Positions 26,008-35,361 of a DNA stretch of 64,000 nucleotides are shown piece after piece (the stretch's first letter is position 1; each line of letters opens with the position of its first letter). The translations under genes were made by a program, and so were the position numbers. The notes under the pieces are model-generated. The model did no database searches and was not told the origin of the DNA. It was given only the letters and a program-made list of their open reading frames with translations. Origin of the DNA: Amycolatopsis sacchari (GTDB lineage: Bacteria; Actinomycetota; Actinomycetes; Mycobacteriales; Pseudonocardiaceae); NCBI RefSeq assembly GCF_900114035.1, contig NZ_FORP01000018.1:62001-126000 (forward strand), read 5' to 3'.

Positions 26008-26807
26008 TGGTCGTTTCCACGGGCCGGGTCGTCGGGTCCTGGCGGGCGGCGTGGCTGCGCGTCGAGGGCAGCTGGACGTGGTACCGCCGGTACTGGAAGT
26101 CCAACCTGTACTCGTCCGGGCTGCAGCCGCTGCTGTTCCTGATCGCGATGGGGCTGGGCTTCGGTTCCCAGGTGCGCGCCGGGCCCGCCACGGGCGGGCT
26201 GCCGTACGTGCAGTACATCGCGCCGGCGTTGCTGGTGTCCGCCGCGATGCAGAACGCGGTCGGCGAGTCGACGTACCCGGTGCTGTCGGGGTTCAAGTGG
26301 CAGAAGGACTACCTGGCGGTCACGGCCACGCCGATCACCGCCGGGCAGCTGCTGGGCGGGCACTTCGCGTGGGTCGCGCTGCGGTTGACGCTGGCGAGCA
26401 CGGTGTACGCGGTGATCGCGCTGCCGTTCGGGGCGTGGCTCAACGCGGGCGCGCTCCTCGTGGTGCTGACGGGCGTGGTCACCGGGCTGGCCTGCGCGGC
26501 ACCGGTCACGGCGTTCGCGGCGAGCACCTTCGACGAGGGCGTTCGCTTCACCGCGTTGTTCCGGTTCGTCGTGATGCCGATGACGTTGTTCGCGGGCACG
26601 TTCTTCCCGATCGAGCAGATCCCGCTCGCGCTGCGCTGGCTCGCGTGGATTTCCCCGCTGTGGCACGGGAACCAGCTCGCCCGCGGCGTGACGCTGGGCG
26701 GGGTGCCGTGGCCGGCGATGCTCGGTCACCTGGCGTTCCTGGCCGCGTTGTTCGCGGTCGGCGCAGTCCTGGCGCGCCACTACTTCTACCGCAGGCTGGT
26801 GGTGTGA
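26007..26807 (+). CDS. ABC-2 type transporter permease (first of pair)
   Basis: 266 residues, about six membrane helices, ABC2 membrane domain. Landmarks: WTWYRRYWKSNLYSSGLQPLLFLIAMGLGFG at the N-terminus, YIAPALLVSAAMQNAVGESTYPVLSGFKWQKDY, and the C-terminal RFVVMPMTLFAGTFFPIEQIPLALRWLAWISPLWHGNQLARG, the NodJ/DrrB-type signature. The ATG shares its A with the ATPase stop codon (TGATG), so translation is coupled. Confidence 0.88.
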   Translation: MVVSTGRVVGSWRAAWLRVEGSWTWYRRYWKSNLYSSGLQPLLFLIAMGLGFGSQVRAGPATGGLPYVQYIAPALLVSAAMQNAVGESTYPVLSGFKWQKDYLAVTATPITAGQLLGGHFAWVALRLTLASTVYAVIALPFGAWLNAGALLVVLTGVVTGLACAAPVTAFAASTFDEGVRFTALFRFVVMPMTLFAGTFFPIEQIPLALRWLAWISPLWHGNQLARGVTLGGVPWPAMLGHLAFLAALFAVGAVLARHYFYRRLVV

Positions 26808-26808
26808 C

Positions 26809-27630
26809 GTGACCGTGCTGGAACCCCGGCCCGGCGTCCTGCTGCGGGTCCTGCCGCCCAGCCTGTACGCGGGCCGCGCGAGCAAGGTAGTCGAACGCTC
26901 GATGCTCGCGTACTCGCGGATGTGGCTCGTCTTCGTCTCCGGCGTGTTCGAGCCGCTGTTCTACCTGCTGGCGTTCCAGGTCGGCTTCGGCAGGCTGGTC
27001 GACGACGTCGTCGGCCCGGGCGGCCAGCCGATGAGCTACGTGGCGTTCGTGGCGCCCGCGCTGCTCGCGTCCTCGGCGATGAACGGCGCGGTGCTCGACA
27101 GCACGTACAACGTGTTCTTCAAGTTCCGCTACGCGAAGACGTACGACGCGATGCTGGCCACCCCGATCGGGCCGCTGGACGTCGCGCTCGGCGAGATCTC
27201 CTGGTGCGTGCTGCGGGGCGGCCTCTACGCCGTCGCGTTCTTCGCGGTGATGCTCGGCATGGGCCTGGTGACGTCGGCGTGGGCCGTGCTGCTGGTCCCG
27301 GTCGCGCTGCTGATCGCGTTCGCGTTCGCGGCGGTCGGCATGACGTGCGCGACCTTCCTGCGCTCGCCCTCGCAGTTCGACTACATCCAGCTCGCCGTGA
27401 TGCCGATGTTCCTGTTCTCCACCACCTTCTACCCGCTGACGGTGTACCCGGCGGCGCTGCGGGTCGTGGTCCAGTGCTTCCCGCTGTACCACGGGATCGA
27501 GCTGATGCGGAAGCTGTCGGTGGGCGTGTTCGACGTCGCGATGCTGGGGCACCTGGCGTACCTGCTCGCGCTGGCGGCGCTCGGCCTGTGGGGCGTGTCG
27601 AGGCGGCTCAGCCGGCTGCTACTGAGCTGA
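26809..27630 (+). CDS. ABC-2 type transporter permease (second of pair)
   Basis: 273 residues, about six helices, paralogous to the previous gene: MWLVFVSGVFEPLFYLLAFQVGFG, VAPALLASSAMNGAVLDSTYNVFFKFRYAKTYDAMLATPI and LAVMPMFLFSTTFYPLTVYPAALRVVVQCFPLYHGIELMR align in order. GTG 26809 follows the first permease stop after one base. The 3' end overlaps the convergent subtilase by 12 nt. Confidence 0.88.
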   Translation: MTVLEPRPGVLLRVLPPSLYAGRASKVVERSMLAYSRMWLVFVSGVFEPLFYLLAFQVGFGRLVDDVVGPGGQPMSYVAFVAPALLASSAMNGAVLDSTYNVFFKFRYAKTYDAMLATPIGPLDVALGEISWCVLRGGLYAVAFFAVMLGMGLVTSAWAVLLVPVALLIAFAFAAVGMTCATFLRSPSQFDYIQLAVMPMFLFSTTFYPLTVYPAALRVVVQCFPLYHGIELMRKLSVGVFDVAMLGHLAYLLALAALGLWGVSRRLSRLLLS

Positions 27631-28986
27631 CAGCGCCCCGGCCGCGTCCACCATGCCGTGGCCGTAGAAGCCGTTGTAGCCGGTGTACCCGGTGCAGAAC
27701 GCGTCCTGGTGCCCGTCGCCGGTGAGGTCGTAGTCGTCGGGGCAGGCGAGCGGCCGCGCGCCCCGGTACAGGGCGGCGCTGAGCTGGCGCGGGCCGAACC
27801 CGGGGTGTGCCGACGCGACGAGCGCGGCCACCCCGGCGACGTGCGGCGCGGCCATCGACGTCCCGCACATCGGCGCGTAGCCACCCGGCACGGTCGACAG
27901 CACGCAGTCGCCGTGAGTGCCGCCCGGCGCGGCGAGGTCCACGACGCCGAGCCCGTACGAGCTGTATCCCGCCTTCACCTCGTCACGCCCCACGGCGGAC
28001 ACCGTCACGGCGTCCCGCAGCCCGGCGGGCAGTTCCTCGCAGCCCGAGGGCGCGGCGTCCGGCCGCACGGGGGTGAGGTCGGCGGCTTCGTTCGTCGCGG
28101 CGGTCACGGTGAGCGTGCCCTGCGCCGTCGAGTACCGCACGGCACGCGCGATCGCCTCGCGCACCACCGCGAACCCGCGCCGCTGCGAGCACGACACGCC
28201 CCACGGATCGACCGCGAAGCTCGCGTTGACCACCCGCAGGTGCCGTTCCGCCGCCCACATCAGCCCGCACACCGCGGCCTCGGGATCGACGTAGCCGCGG
28301 TCGTTGAGCACCTTCACCGACGCCACCCGCACCCCCGGCGCCACGCCGGTGATGCCCTTCCCGTCGTCCGCGGCGGCGATGATCCCGGCCACGTGCGTGC
28401 CGTGCGCCGAGGTCGTCGGCTGCCACGCCGCGGGTGAGCGGTCGGGCACGCCGGTGAGGCAGCCTGCCGAGTCGTCCGCGTCGACGGCTTTCGCGAGATC
28501 CGGCTGGCTCGGGTCGATCCCGGAGTCGAGCACGCCGACCACGACGTCCGGGCTGCCCGCACGCGGTCCGGCGTCGATGGCGGCGAGGTTCCACTGCTCA
28601 CCGGTGCGGTCCTCGCCCGACACGCCCGCGGCGTCCGGGAGTTCCGCGCGCACCGCGGCCCCGCCCCGCCGCACCTGCTGTGCGCTGAAGGCCCGGTCCG
28701 GCCCGAACTTCGCCGCGAACCCCGGATCGGCCGAGCGCACCACGCCCACGCCGATCTCGGGGTAGTAGACCGAGGTGGCGCCACACGCCGCCGCGACCTG
28801 CCCCGCGGCGACGTCCTCCGCCGTACCCTGGTCGAAGACGACCAGGTAGCGCACGCTGCGCCCGTCGTCGCCGCAGCCGGGGTCGCGCTGGTCCGCGACG
28901 GCCGCCGGGGCGGTGGCCGCGACCAGCAGCGCGGCGGACGCGCCGAGCACAAGGGACCGTCCCAACCCGGACAACCGAACCTCCAC
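27619..28986 (-). CDS. Secreted S8 family serine peptidase (subtilisin-like)
   Basis: 455 residues from GTG 28986, which opens a signal peptide (RLSGLGRSLVLGASAALLVAA, cut near AVA-DQ). A propeptide of the I9 type follows (RYLVVFDQGTAEDV), then the catalytic domain with Asp in VLDSGIDPS, His in HGTHVAGI, the oxyanion Asn in TAATNEAAD and Ser in GTSMAAPHVAG. Several Cys suggest disulfides. No C-terminal membrane anchor is present, unlike mycosins, so it should be released. The frame extends 56 codons upstream without signal character. It is divergent from rne across 470 bp. Confidence 0.9.
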   Translation of the reverse strand: MEVRLSGLGRSLVLGASAALLVAATAPAAVADQRDPGCGDDGRSVRYLVVFDQGTAEDVAAGQVAAACGATSVYYPEIGVGVVRSADPGFAAKFGPDRAFSAQQVRRGGAAVRAELPDAAGVSGEDRTGEQWNLAAIDAGPRAGSPDVVVGVLDSGIDPSQPDLAKAVDADDSAGCLTGVPDRSPAAWQPTTSAHGTHVAGIIAAADDGKGITGVAPGVRVASVKVLNDRGYVDPEAAVCGLMWAAERHLRVVNASFAVDPWGVSCSQRRGFAVVREAIARAVRYSTAQGTLTVTAATNEAADLTPVRPDAAPSGCEELPAGLRDAVTVSAVGRDEVKAGYSSYGLGVVDLAAPGGTHGDCVLSTVPGGYAPMCGTSMAAPHVAGVAALVASAHPGFGPRQLSAALYRGARPLACPDDYDLTGDGHQDAFCTGYTGYNGFYGHGMVDAAGALSAQ

Positions 28987-29456
28987 CGGACCTGCGGTAC
29001 CAGGCGACGCTAGGCCACCGCCGGACGGGCGGACAAGCGGAACGGGCAAGTTCGCCCGGCCGGGCGGGCACGGCGCCCGCGACAGGGAAGCGCGCGGCTC
29101 CGGCGGTCCGGTGTGGGATACTCGGGGTGGCCGCCGAGCCGGGACGCCCGTCAACCGCGGTGCGAACCGGCGCCGATGGCCCGGTGACGTGCGGGAAGAG
29201 CGCCGGTCGTCGCCACCTGATCAGGTGGCTCGACGAACGTGGAAGGCGGAGCGGGAAGCCGCCGGCCCGGCCGGTACGTGATCGAGCAGAGCTGCCTCCG
29301 GCGGCTGCCGGACCTCCGGTGCGGTCGGAGCTTGAGAGGCACAGGATTCCCGTCGGCGGTGACCACCGCGGCGGAACAGGACAGGAAGGGGCCCCTGCGC
29401 GGCCGCGTCCTTCCAGCGTGAGCGCTGGCAGACGCGCCCGGGGGCGGAGGAGACAG
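28987..29456. other. Intergenic region between subtilase and rne with 18-bp palindrome and leader hairpin
   Basis: 470 bp without a convincing gene. It holds a perfect 18-bp palindrome GCCACCTGATCAGGTGGC (29212-29229), and a hairpin CCAGCG-TGAG-CGCTGG (29413-29428) about 18 nt before the rne ribosome site. The region probably contains both divergent promoters and a long rne leader; no clear -10/-35 pair was found. Confidence 0.6.
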
Positions 29457-32400
29457 ATGACGAACGCGGAAACACCCGCCGAGAACACCGGCGGGGACAC
29501 CGCCACACCCACCGGCCCGCTGGGCGAGCTGCCCGCCAGGGTCCGGGTGCACGCACTGGCCAAGCTGCTCGGGTCGAACAGCAGGGACGTGCTGGCGAAA
29601 CTGACCGAACTGGGCGAGACCGTCCGCAGCGCGCAGTCGAGCGTGCCGAAGGACGTCGCCATCCGGGTGGCCGAGGCGTTCGCCGCCCCGGCCGAGGAGG
29701 TCGTCCCGGAAGCGCCGGAGGCCCCGCAGCCCGAGGCGGCCGAGTCCGACACCACCGAGCTGACCGCCCCGCCCGAGGTGGAGGCGGCCGAGGAGGCCGA
29801 GCCCGAGCCGGTGCGCCCGCTGGCCCACGTGCCGGTGTTCGCGGCGCCGTCGCCGGTGTTCCTGCCGCCGGAGCCGCCCGTGGCGCGGCCGGAGCCGAAG
29901 CCGCAGGAGGAGGAGCCCGCCGAGGACGAGCAGGCGGAGGCTCCCGAGCGCGACGAGCGTGACAAGGACGACGACGGTGAGGACCGGAGCGCCCGTCGCC
30001 GTCGGCGTCGCGGCCGCCGTGGTCGCGGCCGGGGCAAGGGCGGCGAGGACAGCGCCGGCGGCGAGGACGAGTCGGCCGAGCAGCCGGAGCAGGCCGAGGA
30101 GGCCCGGGCCGAGGACGAGGCGAAGCCCGAGGCCGAAGCCGAGAGCGAGGACGACGACGCCGACGAGGCGGAGACCGGCACGAGCCGTCGCCGTCGTCGC
30201 CGTCGTCGCCGGAAGGCCTCCGACGACGACGGTGCCGAGGCCACGAGCGACGACCCGCCGAACACGGTCGTCCACGTCCGCGACAGCAAGCCCGAGGCGG
30301 ACAAGAGCGCCAAGGAGCCCAAGGACAAGGGCGACGGCGTCCGCAGCGTCCGTGGTTCGACGCGGCTGGAGGCCAAGCGCCAGCGCCGCCGGGACGGCCG
30401 CGAGGCGGGCCGCCGCCGCGCGCCGATCCTGTCCGAGGCCGAGTTCCTGGCGCGCCGCGAGGCCGTCGAGCGCACGATGGTCGTGGCAGAGCGCGGCGAC
30501 CACACGCAGATCGGCGTCCTCGAGGACGGTGTGCTGGTCGAGCACTTCGTGACGTCGCACGGCAGCGGCTCGATCGTGGGCAACGTCTACCTGGGCCGCG
30601 TGCAGAACGTGCTGCCGTCGATGGAGGCGGCGTTCGTCGACATCGGCCGCGGCCGCAACGCGGTGCTCTACGCAGGTGAGGTTGACTGGGACGCCGCCGG
30701 CCTGGAGGGCAAGTCCCGCAAGATCGAGCAGGCGCTGTCCACCGGTGACAACGTGCTGGTGCAGGTCACGAAGGACCCGGTCGGCCACAAGGGCGCCCGG
30801 CTCACCACGCAGATCTCGCTGCCCGGCCGGTTCCTGGTGTACGTGCCCTCCGGTGGTGCCACCGGTATTTCGCGGAAGCTGCCGGAGAACGAGCGCCGCC
30901 GCCTGAAGGACATCCTCAAGCGCATCGTCCCCGAGGACGCGGGCGTGATCATCCGCACCGCCTCGGAGGGCATCAGCGAGGAGGAGCTGGAGCGCGACGT
31001 CCGCCGCCTGAAGGCCCAGTGGGAGGTCATCAAGGAGAAGGCGGACGCGGCGGGCGGCGGCAAGAAGTCCGCCGCGCCGACGATGCTCTACGAGGAGCCG
31101 GACCTGCTGGTCAAGGTCGTCCGCGACCTGTTCACCGAGGACTTCGCGAAGCTGGAGGTCCAGGGCGACACGGCCTGGGAGACGATCAACGCCTACGTCA
31201 ACCACGTGGCGCCGGACCTCGCCGGGCGGCTCAAGCGGTACGTGGGCACGGGCGACGTGTTCACCGACTACCGCATCGACGAGCAGATCACGAAGGCGCT
31301 GGACCGCAAGGTGTGGCTGCCCTCGGGCGGGTACCTGGTCATCGACCGCACCGAGGCGATGACCGTGATCGACGTCAACACGGGCAAGTTCACCGGGTCG
31401 GGTGGCAACCTCGAGGAGACGGTGACCAGGAACAACCTGGAGTCCGCCGAGGAGATCGTCCGCCAGCTGCGGCTGCGCGACATCGGCGGCATCATCGTGA
31501 TCGACTTCATCGACATGGTGCTGGAGTCCAACCGCGAGCTGGTGCTGCGGCGGCTGACCGAGTGCCTCGGCCGTGACCGCACCCGGCACCAGGTGGCGGA
31601 GGTGACGTCGCTGGGTCTGGTGCAGATGACCAGGAAGAAGGTCGGCACCGGGCTGCTGGAGGCGTTCTCCACCACGTGCGAGCACTGCAAGGGCCGCGGC
31701 GTGGTGATCTCGACGGAGCCGCAGCGCGCCGGGAACGGCGGCGGTTCGAACGGCAACGGCAACCAGCACGGGGGCGGCGGTTCGCGCCGTGCGCGGGGGC
31801 GCGGCAAGGGCGCGGAGGAGCCGCAGCAGGCCGAGGCCGGCGGCAAGAACGTGCAGCGGGAGTCCGTGGTGTCGGCCGTGCAGGCGATGGCCCACGCCGC
31901 GAAGCTCGCGTCGTCGGGCAAGCCGGAGGACGAGGCCGAGCAGGCGGCCGAGGAGACCGCGGAGCAGGTGGTGACCGCCGCGCTGAACGGCCGCCACGAA
32001 GCGCCGGGCGAGCCGGTCCACGAGCAGACGGACACGGTGCCGGAGGCGGAAACCAGCGCGGCCGACCGTCCCACCACCCGACGCGCCCACCGCAGGGCCC
32101 GCGCCGCGGAGCGGAACGCCCAGGCCGCTACGAGCGCTTCGGACGCTTCGAGCGGTTCTGGCGGTTCGGGCGGTTCGGGTGCCGAGGCCGCGGCCGCTGG
32201 GTCGGCTGCTGGGGCGGAGGCGGGCGCCGAGGCCGCTGGGCAGGGCAGCCAGGCTGCCGAGTCCGGTGCCGATGCCGGGCAGGGTGCTCAGGCCGCTGAG
32301 TCGGGTGCTGCGGCCGTCGGGTCGGCGGCCGCGGGCGCCGCAGCCGCTGAACCAGGTGCCGAAGTTCCCCAGTCCGCCGAGCCGCGCACCGGGGCAGCCG

Positions 32401-33053
32401 AGTCGGTTTCGCCGGCCGGCCAGCCCGCTGCCACCGCGGAGCCGGGCGCCCAGCCCGCTGCTGAGTCCTCGGCCCCCACCGAGCCGACTCCGCCGGTCAG
32501 CGAGCCCGCCACCGAGTCCAGCACCCGCCCCACCGGGCAGGAGCCGGACGAGGCCCAGCAGGCCGCCACCGAGCCGGGCGAGGCCCAGCCCACGACCGCC
32601 GAGCCGACCGGGCACCAGCCTGGCACCGCCTCGTCGAACGAGGGCCGGCCCAGCCCGTCGGGCGAGGGCCAGGAGCCCGCTGCCTCGGCCGCCAGCGAGC
32701 CGCAGCAGCCCGCCACCTCGGCGCCGGGCGAGGGCCACCCCGCCCCGGCATCGGGCGAGCAGGCCTCCGGCGAGCCGCAGCGCCCCGCCGCAGAGTCGAA
32801 CGGCGCCGAGCGGCCCGCTCCCGCGGCCCAGGCCGCGCAGGAGCCGGGCCAGCCCGCGCAGGAGTCGGCCAGGGCTGCGCAGGAGCCGGGCCAGCACGCC
32901 ACCGAGCAGCCCGCGGCGCAGGAGCCCACCGGCGCCACCGAGCAGCCCGAGGTCGACGTGCCGACCCCGGCCGTGCGCACCGCCCGCAGGCGTCCGCGCC
33001 GTGCGGCCTCGCGCCCGGCCGGCCCGCCGGTGCACGCCTCGGACCAGAGCTGA
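29457..33053 (+). CDS. rne: Ribonuclease E/G family endoribonuclease
   Basis: 1198 residues. Single-strand endoribonuclease for rRNA maturation and mRNA decay. Layout: residues 1-345 acidic and disordered with two Arg-rich tracts ([16 protein letters not shown] near 182, nine Arg near 245); S1 domain from about 369 (GSIVGNVYLGRVQNVLPSME); DNase-I-like site with VIDVNTGKFTG (about 637) and IIVIDFIDM (about 680), which supply the metal-binding Asp; zinc-link Cys741 and Cys744 (TTCEHCKGRG). From about 790 to the end lies some 400 residues of Ala/Pro/Glu/Gln-rich low complexity. ATG 29457 has GGAGGAGA just upstream. Catalytic core in the middle with disordered arms on both sides is the actinobacterial arrangement. 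Confidence 0.95.
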   Translation: MTNAETPAENTGGDTATPTGPLGELPARVRVHALAKLLGSNSRDVLAKLTELGETVRSAQSSVPKDVAIRVAEAFAAPAEEVVPEAPEAPQPEAAESDTTELTAPPEVEAAEEAEPEPVRPLAHVPVFAAPSPVFLPPEPPVARPEPKPQEEEPAEDEQAEAPERDERDKDDDGEDRSARRRRRRGRRGRGRGKGGEDSAGGEDESAEQPEQAEEARAEDEAKPEAEAESEDDDADEAETGTSRRRRRRRRRKASDDDGAEATSDDPPNTVVHVRDSKPEADKSAKEPKDKGDGVRSVRGSTRLEAKRQRRRDGREAGRRRAPILSEAEFLARREAVERTMVVAERGDHTQIGVLEDGVLVEHFVTSHGSGSIVGNVYLGRVQNVLPSMEAAFVDIGRGRNAVLYAGEVDWDAAGLEGKSRKIEQALSTGDNVLVQVTKDPVGHKGARLTTQISLPGRFLVYVPSGGATGISRKLPENERRRLKDILKRIVPEDAGVIIRTASEGISEEELERDVRRLKAQWEVIKEKADAAGGGKKSAAPTMLYEEPDLLVKVVRDLFTEDFAKLEVQGDTAWETINAYVNHVAPDLAGRLKRYVGTGDVFTDYRIDEQITKALDRKVWLPSGGYLVIDRTEAMTVIDVNTGKFTGSGGNLEETVTRNNLESAEEIVRQLRLRDIGGIIVIDFIDMVLESNRELVLRRLTECLGRDRTRHQVAEVTSLGLVQMTRKKVGTGLLEAFSTTCEHCKGRGVVISTEPQRAGNGGGSNGNGNQHGGGGSRRARGRGKGAEEPQQAEAGGKNVQRESVVSAVQAMAHAAKLASSGKPEDEAEQAAEETAEQVVTAALNGRHEAPGEPVHEQTDTVPEAETSAADRPTTRRAHRRARAAERNAQAATSASDASSGSGGSGGSGAEAAAAGSAAGAEAGAEAAGQGSQAAESGADAGQGAQAAESGAAAVGSAAAGAAAAEPGAEVPQSAEPRTGAAESVSPAGQPAATAEPGAQPAAESSAPTEPTPPVSEPATESSTRPTGQEPDEAQQAATEPGEAQPTTAEPTGHQPGTASSNEGRPSPSGEGQEPAASAASEPQQPATSAPGEGHPAPASGEQASGEPQRPAAESNGAERPAPAAQAAQEPGQPAQESARAAQEPGQHATEQPAAQEPTGATEQPEVDVPTPAVRTARRRPRRAASRPAGPPVHASDQS

Positions 33054-33064
33054 CCGGGTAAGAC

Positions 33065-33094
33065 GCCCCCCGGTGTTCACCAGCACCGGGGGGC
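33065..33094 (+). terminator. rne terminator hairpin
   Basis: An 11-bp perfect stem, GCCCCCCGGTG (33065-33075) with CACCGGGGGGC (33084-33094), 8-nt loop, 12 nt after the rne stop. A TATAGG at 33104-33109 behind it may belong to the rplU promoter, and a second hairpin GGCCCGC/GCGGGCC (33112-33131) lies in the rplU leader. Confidence 0.75.
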
Positions 33095-33207
33095 CACGTA
33101 ACCTATAGGACGGCCCGCCAGCGTGCGGGCCATGGCGCGATCACCGGGCCGCCCGAGCGGGCCGTGTCGCAAGCCCTCACCCATTGTCGAGTAAGCAGGA
33201 GACTTCC

Positions 33208-33522
33208 GTGTCGGCGTACGCGATCGTCAAGACCGGCGGCAAGCAGTACAAGGTGGCCGTCGGCGACGTCGTCGAGGTCGAAAAGCTCGAGGGCGAGCCG
33301 GGCACCGAGCACACTTTCCCCGCCGTGCTGTATGTCGATGGCGGCGAGGTCACCACGGACGCCGACGCGTTGGCGAAGGTCTCGGTCACCGGCAAGGTCG
33401 TCGAGCAGACCAAGGGTCCGAAGATCCGGATCCACAAGTTCAAGAACAAGACCGGCTACCACAAGCGCCAGGGTCACCGGCAGAAGCTGACCCGCGTCGA
33501 GGTCACCGGAATCAGCAAGTAA
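33208..33522 (+). CDS. rplU: 50S ribosomal protein L21
   Basis: 104 residues from GTG 33208 ([20 protein letters not shown]), with GCAGGAG at 33196-33202. The family motif [26 protein letters not shown] closes the protein. Start choice follows the conserved '[11 protein letters not shown]' beginning; the frame opens 8 codons earlier with no similarity. First gene of the rplU-rpmA unit. Confidence 0.97.
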   Translation: MSAYAIVKTGGKQYKVAVGDVVEVEKLEGEPGTEHTFPAVLYVDGGEVTTDADALAKVSVTGKVVEQTKGPKIRIHKFKNKTGYHKRQGHRQKLTRVEVTGISK

Positions 33523-33537
33523 AGGAGCTGAGTAAGC

Positions 33538-33795
33538 ATGGCACACAAGAAGGGTGCTTCCAGCTCCCGCAACGGGCGTGACTCCAACCCGCAGTACCTC
33601 GGCGTCAAGCGCTACGGCGGCCAGGTCGTCAAGGCGGGCGAGATCCTCGTCCGGCAGCGGGGCACCAAGTTCCACCCCGGCGTGAACGTCGGCCGCGGCG
33701 GTGACGACACGCTGTTCGCGCTGGCCGCCGGTGCGGTCGAGTTCGGTGCGAAGCGTGGCCGCAAGACGGTCAACATCGTCCCGGTCGAGGCCTGA
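33538..33795 (+). CDS. rpmA: 50S ribosomal protein L27
   Basis: 85 residues. [48 protein letters not shown] is the classical bacterial L27. The N-terminus lacks the cleavable Firmicutes extension, so it can reach the peptidyl-transferase centre unprocessed. It is 15 nt after rplU with AAAGGAG as ribosome site and is closed by an intrinsic terminator. Confidence 0.98.
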   Translation: MAHKKGASSSRNGRDSNPQYLGVKRYGGQVVKAGEILVRQRGTKFHPGVNVGRGGDDTLFALAAGAVEFGAKRGRKTVNIVPVEA

Positions 33796-33827
33796 GGCCC
33801 GCCGAGACACGCTGTAGCTCTTCTGAC

Positions 33828-33870
33828 GAGGGGCGGGCCCGGAACAAATTCGGGTCCGCCCCTCGTTTTT
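33828..33870 (+). terminator. Canonical intrinsic terminator after rpmA
   Basis: A 14-bp stem (33828-33841 with 33851-33864, one G-U pair) and a 9-nt A/T-rich loop, followed by GTTTTT (33865-33870). This is the only site in the window that looks like a textbook Rho-independent terminator with a U run. It separates rplU-rpmA from obg. Confidence 0.9.
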
Positions 33871-33906
33871 GTCTGAAGTGGTCCTGAATAGACGGAAAGG
33901 CAAGAC

Positions 33907-35361
33907 ATGGCGTCCCGGTTCGTTGACCGTGCGGTGATCCAGGTGGCCGCCGGCGACGGCGGGAACGGCTGCGCCTCGGTGCACCGCGAGAAGTTCAAGC
34001 CGCTCGGCGGCCCCGACGGGGGCAACGGTGGTCACGGTGGCGACGTCCTGCTGGTCGTCGACCAGAACGTGCACACGCTGCTCGACTTCCACTTCCGCCC
34101 GCACGCCACCGCAGGCAACGGCAGGCAGGGGCAGGGCAGCCACCGCGCCGGTGCGGCCGGGGAGACGCTGGAGCTGAAGGTCCCGGCGGGCACGGTCGTG
34201 CTGACCGAGGACGGCGAGGTGCTCGCGGACCTCACCACGCCCGGCACCACTTTCGTCGCCGCTCAGGGCGGTCGCGGTGGCCTCGGTAACGCGGCGCTCG
34301 CGTCGAAGGCCCGCAAGGCGCCCGGTTTCGCGTTGCTCGGCGAGCCGGGGGAGGCGCGCACGCTCGTCCTGGAGCTGCGCTCGGTCGCGGACGTCGGGCT
34401 GGTCGGGTTTCCGTCGGCGGGCAAGTCGTCGCTGATCTCGGTGCTGTCGGCCGCGAAGCCGAAGATCGCGGACTACCCGTTCACCACGCTGGTGCCGAAC
34501 CTCGGCGTCGTGACGGCGGGCGAGACGGTGTTCACGATGGCCGACGTGCCGGGGCTGATCCCGGGCGCCAGCGAGGGCAAGGGCCTCGGTCTGGACTTCC
34601 TGCGGCACATCGAGCGGTGTGCGGTGCTGGTGCACGTCGTCGACTGCGCGACGTACGACCCGGGCCGCGACCCGCTGTCCGATGTGGACGCACTGGAGGA
34701 GGAGCTCGCCCGGTACACGCCGGGGCTCGGGGGCGAGCTGGCCGACCGGCCGCGTGTGGTGGTGCTGAACAAGATCGACGTGCCCGAGGCGGCGGAGCTG
34801 GCGGAGATGGTGCGCCCGGAGCTGGAGGCGCGTGGGATGCCGGTGTTCGAGGTGTCCACAGCGACGCGGCAGGGCCTGCGTGAGCTGACGTACGCGCTCG
34901 GCGGCATCGTCGAGCAGTACCGGGCGGAGCAGCCGAGCCCGGAGGCGGAGCGGATCGTGCTGCGCCCGCAGGCGATCGACGACGCCGGTTTCACCGTGGA
35001 GCCGGACCCGGAGGAGTCGGGCGGCTTCATCGTGCGGGGTGCGCGTCCCGAGCGCTGGATCCGGCAGACCAACTTCAGCAACGACGAGGCCGTCGGCTAC
35101 CTCGCCGACCGCCTCAACCGCCTGGGTGTCGAGGACGAGCTGGCGCGCCAGGGTGCGCGGCCGGGGTGCCCGGTCACCATCGGTGGCGTCACGTTCGACT
35201 GGCAGCCGTCGACGCCGGGTGTGGTCACGCACCTGGCCGGGCGCGGCACTGACGTGCGGCTCGAGGACCGCAGCCGGGTCACGGCGGCGCAGCGCAAGGA
35301 AGCGCGTCGTATCCGGCGTGAGGGCGTGCCCGAGGACGACGACGAGCTGGACGAAGAGTGA
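33907..35361 (+). CDS. obg: GTPase Obg/CgtA
   Basis: 484 residues. Large-subunit assembly and (p)ppGpp-linked GTPase. The N-terminal glycine-rich Obg fold is at 1-158 ([24 protein letters not shown]-type [19 protein letters not shown]); G1 GFPSAGKSS, switch I/G2 PFTT, G3 [11 protein letters not shown]4 NKID; and a C-terminal OCT domain ([44 protein letters not shown]) with an acidic tail. An AAGG precedes the ATG. proB overlaps the stop by 4 nt. Confidence 0.97.
   Translation: MASRFVDRAVIQVAAGDGGNGCASVHREKFKPLGGPDGGNGGHGGDVLLVVDQNVHTLLDFHFRPHATAGNGRQGQGSHRAGAAGETLELKVPAGTVVLTEDGEVLADLTTPGTTFVAAQGGRGGLGNAALASKARKAPGFALLGEPGEARTLVLELRSVADVGLVGFPSAGKSSLISVLSAAKPKIADYPFTTLVPNLGVVTAGETVFTMADVPGLIPGASEGKGLGLDFLRHIERCAVLVHVVDCATYDPGRDPLSDVDALEEELARYTPGLGGELADRPRVVVLNKIDVPEAAELAEMVRPELEARGMPVFEVSTATRQGLRELTYALGGIVEQYRAEQPSPEAERIVLRPQAIDDAGFTVEPDPEESGGFIVRGARPERWIRQTNFSNDEAVGYLADRLNRLGVEDELARQGARPGCPVTIGGVTFDWQPSTPGVVTHLAGRGTDVRLEDRSRVTAAQRKEARRIRREGVPEDDDELDEE

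Noticed and set aside
29151-33086. A 1311-codon open frame antisense to rne
   Set aside because: It mirrors the biased codons of rne, is Leu/Arg/Gly-rich and resembles no protein; the + strand protein has clear RNase E motifs.
33132-33194. Possible 20-codon upstream frame ([20 protein letters not shown]) in the rplU leader
   Set aside because: No ribosome-binding site and no recognisable attenuator partner; chance occurrence is likely.
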